The notes beneath the pieces are model-generated. The model had not been told where the DNA came from. It saw nothing but the letters and a program-made list of their open reading frames with translations, and ran no database searches. From assembly GCF_042767895.1 (NCBI RefSeq), contig NC_091555.1, forward strand, positions 41,848,350-41,860,849: 12,500 nt of DNA, in the 5' to 3' direction. The translations under genes were made by a program, and so were the position numbers. The stretch is from Penaeus vannamei. Its lineage: Eukaryota > Arthropoda > Malacostraca > Decapoda > Penaeidae. Positions 7,177-12,500 of this stretch are shown one piece after another; the stretch's first letter is position 1, and each line of letters starts with the position of its first letter.

Positions 7177-7437
7177 CATTTTTATTACAACCGTTATTAT
7201 CACTCACTTCTTCTCGCGTGGGAAGATCACAACTCGGTGTTATCTTGCCTTTTTTTTTTCTTTCTTTCTTTTTTCTTTTTTTATCCTTTAAAGCACTTCG
7301 TCGTCTTTGCTCTTGTTTTCTTTTTTCTTTGCTATTGTTTCGTTTATCTTGGAGGCTGTTATCGGTCTTTTTTTTCATCTTTTTTATCATAATCTTCAGG
7401 ATTCCCGTCGTTTGGTTAGCTTAATGCCGCCGCCATT
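7177..7437. repeat. T-rich pyrimidine stretch
   Basis: T-runs with TTTC and TTCTTT words, broken by ordinary pieces such as CGCGTGGGAAGATCACAACTCGG (about 7213) and ATTCCCGTCGTTTGG. The + frame across it is F/L-rich from composition. No gene recognised. Confidence 0.6.
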
Positions 7438-7498
7438 GTAAAAAAAAAAAAGAAGAAAGTAGAACAAGAAAAAGAAAAAGAAAGAAAAAAAAAAGAAA
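7438..7498 (+). repeat. A-rich (AAAG/AAAAG) tract
   Basis: A12 is followed by AAGAAAG and AAAAAGAAAAAG words, about 60 bases. It marks a sharp switch from the T-rich stretch on its left. Confidence 0.85.
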
Positions 7499-7690
7499 TC
7501 GAACTATTATAAAGATAAATAGGTAAATGAAAACGCTCGTGCTGAGGAATATTCACTTTTTTTTCTTTTTTTTTTAGATTTCAAAATTCTTTGGATCTGA
7601 AGTTGCAAGAAGTATTGAAGATTTTGCGCAACTACTTTCTTAGTCAGCTGTATCGGGTTCGGCATCGACTTCTGTTATCTTGGGGGTATT
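7499..7690. other. Non-repetitive island containing a T-run/AG acceptor-like site
   Basis: About 190 bases of ordinary complexity. It contains an interrupted run of about 18 T ending in AG at 7576-7577, then a mixed-composition stretch and GTCAGCTGTATCGGG. See the separate entry for the short frame after the acceptor-like site. Confidence 0.5.
7578..7643 (+). other. Possible terminal-exon coding segment (weak candidate)
   Basis: Directly after a strong-looking polypyrimidine/AG acceptor (T-run ending TAG at 7575-7577), one frame reads 21 codons of ordinary composition, including FFGSEVARSIEDFAQLLS, and ends at TAG 7641-7643. The residues look like a soluble amphipathic segment rather than repeat translation. 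Against it: a 21-codon frame is easily open by chance, the other frames are open too, and no upstream exon or nearby polyadenylation signal is seen. I do not recognise the peptide. Confidence 0.15.
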
Positions 7691-8556
<866 letters not shown>

Positions 8557-8676
8557 TGATAAAAGATAAAAACCGGACTCCAGTGCTTTCGGAAATACTT
8601 CATCTAAAACCTTTTTTTTGTGTCTGATTTACGTTCGTTTGTGACGTAAATGGAAAATTGGGAATTCCGTCTTATC
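8557..8676. other. Non-repetitive island
   Basis: About 120 bases of ordinary complexity (AAACCGGACTCCAGTGC and TGACGTAAATGGAAAATTGG). TGACGTAA resembles a CRE-type half-palindrome but stands alone. Nothing else recognised. Confidence 0.4.
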
Positions 8677-8713
8677 TTTTTTTTCAGATTTTTTTTTCAG
8701 ATTTTTTTTCAGA
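8677..8713. repeat. Short tandem (T8-9 CAGA) repeat
   Basis: Three copies of a T-run followed by CAGA, with CAG at 8685-8687, 8698-8700 and 8710-8712 (period 12-13). Each copy is an acceptor-like polypyrimidine/CAG, but the tandem arrangement suggests slippage. Confidence 0.85.
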
Positions 8714-8722
8714 TTTTTTATT

Positions 8723-9480
8723 CCTTTTGTTGTTGTATTGATGTTTTTTCTTTGTATTTTTATTGTCTACTTCTGTACTGCTTTGTGTTTGTGTGTTTAT
8801 TTTTTTTATTATTATTAGTTTCGTCGCTTTGTCTTCTTTTCATCATTTATTTCCTGTTTCTTCTATCCCTTTCTTTATTCATTCCCTTTTATCTCCTATG
8901 CTTCTTCCGCTTACCCTCACCTTCATCCACCTCCTGATCCTCCACTTCCTTCTTCTTCTTCTTCTTCTGCTTCTTCTTCTTCTTCTTCTTCTAATGCCAC
9001 TACTCCTTTTTTCTACTTTGTCTTCTTTTCACCTCATCCTCATCTTCATCCACTTTTCATTCTCATCCTCATCCTTCTTCTTTTTCTTTTCAGTATTCTC
9101 CTCCCCCTCCTCCTTCTTTTCCATCTTTTCCTCCCCCTCCTTTCTCTCCATCTTCTCTTTCTACCAGTCCTCCTCCTCATCCTCACATACTTCCTCACCA
9201 TCATCCTTCTTCTTTTTCTTCCTCTTCTTCCCACGTCTTCTCTTCCTCTTCCTCCTTTACCATCTCCCCCCCCTCCTCCTTTTCTTCTTCTTCCTCCTGG
9301 TCCTCGTCCTCCTCCTCCTTTTTTCCTTTACCATTCTTACCCTTGTTCCCTCCATCCTCTTTTTCCTCCTCCTCCTCCTCCTCCTCCTTCCTTTTCCATT
9401 CTTAACCTTTTTACTCTTCCACGCCACGTTTCCTCCCCATATATCTATCTTCCTTTGCGCCTCCTCCTCCTTTAACACTT
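8723..9480. repeat. Pyrimidine-rich block (TTC/CTCC/CATCC)
   Basis: T- and C-rich DNA with TTTTATTATT pieces at the left, TTC units near 8948-8991 (interrupted once by TGC), and TCC and CATCCTCATC words further right. Frames are S/F/L-rich on + and K/R-rich on minus, both from composition. From about 9410 it grades into ordinary sequence. Confidence 0.9.
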
Positions 9481-9855
9481 ATATAAACCATGCACATACC
9501 ACCCCTACGTCATGCCCAAGTTCTCTGCCTGCTTAGTTCAAACATCAATTTCCTTTCTGCACAAACTATCTATCTACTCCAAGGACAAACCACGTGACTG
9601 CATCTTCCTTAATCTATGCATGTGATTTTGTTCCATTTGTGTACAAACCATCAACCTGTTTCGTGAGCAAACGATCTATTGGCATCGAGGTCAAACTATC
9701 TATTGCCATGGTGTCATCTAGAATGGTAGCTAGCCAGTCCTCAGGTGTGCCAGCGGTGCCAATCAGCTCTCAGGTATGTTAGGAATGCTGGTGCCACTTA
9801 GGGCGCTCCGGGCGGGACTTCTAGAGTGCCAGGCATTCCCAGGCATTCCTCGTTG
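9481..9855. other. Ordinary-complexity island with decayed CAAAC repeat
   Basis: About 375 bases of mixed composition between two pyrimidine blocks. CAAAC starts at 9539, 9562, 9586, 9644, 9668 and 9692, with spacings of 23, 24, 58, 24 and 24 bases. The best matches read CAAACTATCTATTGCCAT and CAAACGATCTATTGGCAT, indicating a decayed minisatellite. CAGGCATTCC is tandemly doubled near 9829-9850. A possible exon overlaps this island and has its own entry. Confidence 0.6.
9537..9773 (+). other. Candidate internal exon, 79 codons, unknown protein
   Basis: The pyrimidine-rich TTCTCTGCCTGCTTAG ends at 9536 and resembles a 3' splice acceptor. A frame is then open from 9537 to a CAG at 9771-9773, followed by GTATGT at 9774-9779, a close match to the 5' splice consensus. 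The segment is 237 bases, divisible by three. In that frame TAG precedes it (9534-9536) and TAG follows shortly after the donor (9780-9782), so the open stretch coincides with the predicted exon. The peptide has mixed composition (for example YACDFVPFVYKPSTCFVSKR and IEVKLSIAMVSSRM), unlike the rest of the window. Against it: the first two thirds carries a decayed 24-base repeat whose period itself preserves frame, and no family is recognised. Confidence 0.3.
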
Positions 9856-9990
9856 GCTGTAGGTCTCTCTCTCTCTTTCTCGCTCTCTCTCCCTCCCTCC
9901 CTCCCTCCCTCCCTCCCTCCCCCCTCTCCCTCTCTCCCTCCCTCTCTCTCTCTCTCTCCCTCTCTCTTTCTCTCTATCTCTATCTCTCTC

Positions 9991-9994
9991 TATC

Positions 9995-10025
<31 letters not shown>

Positions 10026-10032
10026 CTATCTC
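9991..10032. repeat. (TATC)n microsatellite
   Basis: About ten TATC units with one TATT variant, set within CT-rich DNA. Confidence 0.9.
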
Positions 10033-10068
10033 TCCGTCCCTCTCTCCCATCCTCACCCTCCCCCTCTG

Positions 10069-10070
<2 letters not shown>

Positions 10071-10133
<63 letters not shown>
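10071..10133. repeat. Pure (CT)31 microsatellite
   Basis: About 63 bases of uninterrupted CT, the second long pure CT run in the window. Mirror-symmetric and potentially H-DNA-forming, like the one at 7891-7976. Confidence 0.95.
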
Positions 10134-10136
<3 letters not shown>

Positions 10137-10345
10137 CTCTCTCCTCTCTCACTCTCTCTCTCCTCTCTCCCTCCTCTCTCCCTCCCTCTCTCTGCTCTTT
10201 TCCCTCCTCTCCTCCCCCTCTCTCTCCCCCTCTCTCTCCCTCTCTCTCTCCCTCTCCTCTCCCTCTCTCTCCCTCCCTCTCCCTCTCTCTCCCTCCCTCT
10301 CCCTCCCTCTCCCTCCCTCTCCCTCCCTCTCTCCCTCCCTCCCTG

Positions 10346-10448
10346 TGTGTGCGTGTGTGTATGAGGCGGGTAGTGTAGTCTTTGCACTGGTAACCCCTTT
10401 TGGGTGGGTGTGGTTTGGAAGCCTTGTGTCTGTGTGGGCGTGTGTGTC
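10346..10448. other. GT-rich/ordinary spacer
   Basis: Begins with GTGTGTGCGTGTGTGTATG and continues with mixed G/T-rich sequence (GGTAACCCCTTTTGGG, GTGTGTCTGTGTGGGCG). It separates the CT block from the 14-copy minisatellite and contains stops in all three + frames (TGA 10362, TAG 10371, TAG 10376, TAA 10391). Confidence 0.6.
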
Positions 10449-11607
10449 TCCTTCCATTTCTCTCTCTATGTCTTCCCTTTTTCTTCCTTCCTCCTCCTCC
10501 TTTCCCCGTCTCTTACCCTCCCTGCCAGTGTCTCTCTTTCCTTCCATTTCTGTCTCTCTGTCTTCCCTTTTTCTTCCCTCCTCCTCCTCCTCCTCCTGTC
10601 TCTTACCCTCCCTGCCAGTGTCTCTCTTTCCTTCCATTTCTGTCTCTCTGTCTTTCCTTTTCTTCCTTCCTACTCCGCTTGTCTCTTACCCTCCCTGCCA
10701 GTGTGTCTTCTCTTCCTTCCCATTTCTGTCTCTCTGTCTTCCCTCTTTCTTCCCTCCTCCTCCTTCCGTCTCTTAACCTCCCTGCTAGTGTTTCTCTTTC
10801 CTTCCCCTTCTGTCTCTCTGTCTTCCCTTTTCTTCCTTCCTCCTCCTCCTCCTGTCTCTTACCCTCCCATGCCACTGTGTCTCTTTCCTTCCCCTTCTGT
10901 CTCTGTCTTCCCTTTTTCTTCCCTCCTCCTCCTCCTCCTGTCTCTTACCCTTCAATGCCAGTGTGTCTCTTTCCTTCCCCTTGTCTCTCTGTCTTCCCTT
11001 TTTCCTCCTTCCTCCTCCTCCTTTTCCCGTCTCTTACCCTCCCTGCCAGGGTCTCTCTTTCCTTCCATTTCTGTCTCTCTGTCTTCCTTTTTTCCCCTCC
11101 TCTCTCCTCCTCCTGTCTCTTACCCCACTCCCTGCCAGTGTCTCTCTCTCCTTCCATTTCTGTCTCTCTGTCTTCCCTCCTCCTCCTCCTCCTGTCTCTT
11201 ACCCTCCCATGCCAGTGTGTCTCTCTCCTTCCATTTCTGTCTCTCTGTCTTCCCTCCTCCTCCTCCTCCTGTCCCTTCCCCTCCCTGCCAGTGTGTCTCT
11301 CTCCTTCCATTTCTGTCTCTCTGTCTTCCCTCCTCCTCTTCCTCCTGTCTCTTACCCTCCCATGCCAGTGAGTCTCTCCTTCCATTTCTGTCTCTCTGTC
11401 TTTCCTCCTCCTCTTCCTCCTGTCTCTTACCCTCCCATGCCAGTGAGTCTCTCCTTCCATTTCTGTCTCTCTGTCTTTCCTCCTCCTCCTCCTCCTGTCT
11501 CTTACCCTTCCATGCCAGTGTGTCTCTTTCCTTCCATTTCTATCTCTCTGCCTTCCCCTTTTCTTCCCTCCTCCTCCTCCTCCTCCTGTCTCTTCCCCTC
11601 CCATGCC
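10449..11607. repeat. Pyrimidine minisatellite, 14 copies, two unit-length classes
   Basis: Units start with TCCTTCCATTTCTGTC at 10449, 10539, 10629, 10714, 10799, 10886, 10972, 11060, 11149, 11226, 11302, 11377, 11452 and 11529. Each contains CTCTGTCTTCC, an internal TCC microsatellite of variable length, TGTCTCTTACCCTCC, and ends TGCCAGTG. Spacings are 90, 90, 85, 85, 87, 86, 88, 89, then 77, 76, 75, 75, 77. The short class lacks the CCTTTTTCTT piece before the TCC run, and copy 14 is again of the long type. The minus-strand frame over the short class is an R/E/D-rich 25-residue repeat (DRETEMEGETHWHGRVRDRR), open because two units are exactly 75 bases and frames are otherwise permissive. 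Confidence 0.95.
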
Positions 11608-11816
11608 CTCCAGCGCCTCCTCCCCGTGAGTCAGAAGTGTGTCAGGCAGGGTTCCGGGCGCGCCGCTGTGTCATCTCCCGTCATGCAGGACAGGTGAGGT
11701 GGCACCGACATCTACATCGCATGACTCACTGGGTCTTTGGCTTGATCTTGTTTTCGTGGCGGGAACGGACGCTGCGTGACCCCGGCGACAGTGGCTCACG
11801 TGGCTCGGATCTGCGC
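11608..11816. other. CpG-rich non-repetitive island
   Basis: About 210 bases of ordinary complexity and high GC, with CpG-rich pieces such as GGGCGCGCCGCTG and GGCGGGAACGGACGCTG. It holds TGAGTCA (11627-11633) and TGACTCA (11722-11728), both matching the AP-1 binding consensus, and CACGTG (11797-11802), an E-box. These short matches are suggestive only. An exon candidate lies at its left end. Confidence 0.5.
11614..11693 (+). other. Candidate exon, 80 bp, unknown protein
   Basis: The long pyrimidine minisatellite ends in CCCTCCAG (to 11613), acceptor-like, and GACAG|GTGAGG at 11689-11699 is donor-like. The 80 bases between are open in two + frames. One reads RLLPVSQKCVRQGSGRAAVS and stops at TGA 11695-11697 just past the donor. 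The other (PPPRESEVCQAGFRARRCVI) stays open much further. An internal GTGAGT at 11626 is a competing donor. Short length and the uninformative pyrimidine tract upstream keep confidence low. Confidence 0.2.
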
Positions 11817-12250
11817 GGTCGTCGTCGTCTTAGTCGTCTTAGTCGCCTTCTTCGTCACATCGGTATCGTTACTGTCGTTGTTGTTGGTCGTCTTCGTCGT
11901 CTTAGTCGTCTTCGTCGTTTTCGTCACATTGGCATCGTTATTGTCGTTGTTATTGGTCGTCTTCGTCGTCGTCTTCGTCGTTTTCGTCACATTGGCATCG
12001 TTATTGTCGTCGCTATTGGTCGTCTTCGTCATCTTCGTCTTCGTCATCATCGTCTTCGTCATCTTCGTCTTCGTCATCTTCGTCACATAAGCATCGTCAT
12101 CGTCGTCGCTATTGGTCGTCTTCGTCATCCTCGTCGTTTTCGTCACATTAGCATCGTCATCGTCGTCGCTATTGGTCGTCTTCGTCATCCTCGTCGTTTT
12201 CGTTACATTAGCATCGTCATCGTCGTCGCTATTGGTCGTCGTTATCAGCA
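11817..12250. repeat. CGT/CTT/CAT minisatellite with ~60-bp unit
   Basis: GGTCGTC starts at 11817, 11886, 11955, 12018, 12114, 12174 and 12234, with spacings of 69, 69, 63, 96, 60 and 60, all divisible by three. The unit contains TTCGTC triplets, TTTTCGTCACATTAGCATCG and TCGTCGCTATTGG. The last two full units differ by only a base or so, so they are recent copies. Frames are open on both strands: an I/V-rich and R/H-rich 20-residue repeat on +, and NSDDDDDANVTKTTRMTKTT on minus. No protein family is recognised. Confidence 0.92.
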
Positions 12251-12386
12251 TCGCCGTATGGTCGTCGTCCACGTAGTCGTTATTGTGATCGATATCGACG
12301 TAATGGTCTCAGTTGTCGTCCTCGTCGTCGTGGTTGTATTGGTCTCCGGTCATCGTCCTCATTGTCGTTGTGATTATAACCATCAT
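12251..12386. other. Degenerate CGT/GTT-rich spacer
   Basis: Mixed GTCGTC, TTATTG and ATCGATATCGACG pieces between two repeat arrays. It looks like decayed trinucleotide repeat, with nothing else identified. Confidence 0.5.
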
Positions 12387-12476
12387 CACCATCATCATCA
12401 TCGTCACCATCATCATCATCGTCACCATCATCATCATCGTCACCATCATCATCATCGTCACCATCATCATTATCAC
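12387..12476. repeat. 18-bp tandem repeat CACCATCATCATCATCGT
   Basis: CACC starts at 12387, 12405, 12423, 12441 and 12459, giving five units of exactly 18 bases. The last is altered toward TATCACC. CAC/CAT triplets continue to the window edge, so the array may extend beyond it. Confidence 0.93.
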
Positions 12477-12500
12477 CACCACCACCATTATCACCATCAT

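Larger units (their letters stand above)
9857..10345. repeat. CT-rich block with TATC and CT microsatellites
   Basis: CCCTCC and CTCTCT words throughout. Sub-blocks are CCCT units at about 9890-9920, TATC tetranucleotides at 9991-10032 (one TATT interruption), a pure CT run at 10071-10133 (about 31 units), and CCCTCTCT/CCCTCCCT words to about 10343. Composition alone explains the open frames. Confidence 0.97.

Noticed and set aside
10945..11604. 219-codon minus frame with a charged 25-residue repeat (DRETEMEGETHWHGRVRDRR)
   Set aside because: The complement of a pyrimidine minisatellite. Several unit spacings (77, 76, 86, 88) are not multiples of three, so the repeat is not kept in a single register as a real repeat protein would require.

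Overview
The window looks like intergenic or intronic DNA from a eukaryotic genome extremely rich in simple repeats. I found no complete protein-coding gene, rRNA, tRNA, CRISPR array or recognisable transposase or reverse transcriptase. The density and variety of tracts (GA/CT, TCC, CAT/CGT, TTA/TTG, CTT, TATC, poly-T), mixed with AT-rich and small CpG-rich islands, resembles decapod crustacean genomes, penaeid shrimp above all. That assignment rests on composition only. Nearly every long open frame here is an artefact: purine-only or pyrimidine-only DNA can hardly form a stop codon, and repeats with a period divisible by three stay open in several frames on both strands.

Layout. 1-2060: purine-rich tracts on the + strand, broken by short ordinary islands and a C10-A26 junction, including a degenerate AGAGATGG minisatellite. 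2078-2541: an abrupt switch to an almost pure TCC pyrimidine tract. 2542-2664: a CpG-rich island. 2665-3328: eight copies of a conserved ~59-base core, each followed by a T-run of very different length. 3446-3655: CAT/CGT repeats. 3962-4344: an old ~180-200 bp direct duplication inside purine-rich DNA, followed by a GGGA tract to ~4845. 4846-5700: AT-rich, mostly non-repetitive DNA. 5721-6430: a C-rich minisatellite with 24/30-base spacing whose minus strand is strongly G-quadruplex-like. 6431-6720: TTA/TTG/ATC repeats. 6768-7176: a second array built as a short core plus T-run (about 17 copies).

Right half. 7438-7690: an A-rich tract, then an ordinary stretch with a possible splice acceptor and short reading frame. 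7691-8556: CT-rich DNA with 43 uninterrupted TC dinucleotides. 8723-9480: pyrimidine-rich. 9481-9855: an island with the best exon candidate (9537-9773). 9857-10345: CT and TATC repeats. 10449-11607: a 14-copy pyrimidine minisatellite in two length classes. 11608-11816: a CpG-rich island with a second exon candidate (11614-11693). 11817-12250: a ~60-base minisatellite. 12387-12476: an 18-base repeat.

The most unusual content is the pair of unrelated arrays that share one design, a conserved core alternating with a length-variable T-run, both with higher-order structure. The three exon candidates are weak to moderate and rest on splice-site-like sequences and open frames alone. No functional relation between any elements can be shown from the sequence.
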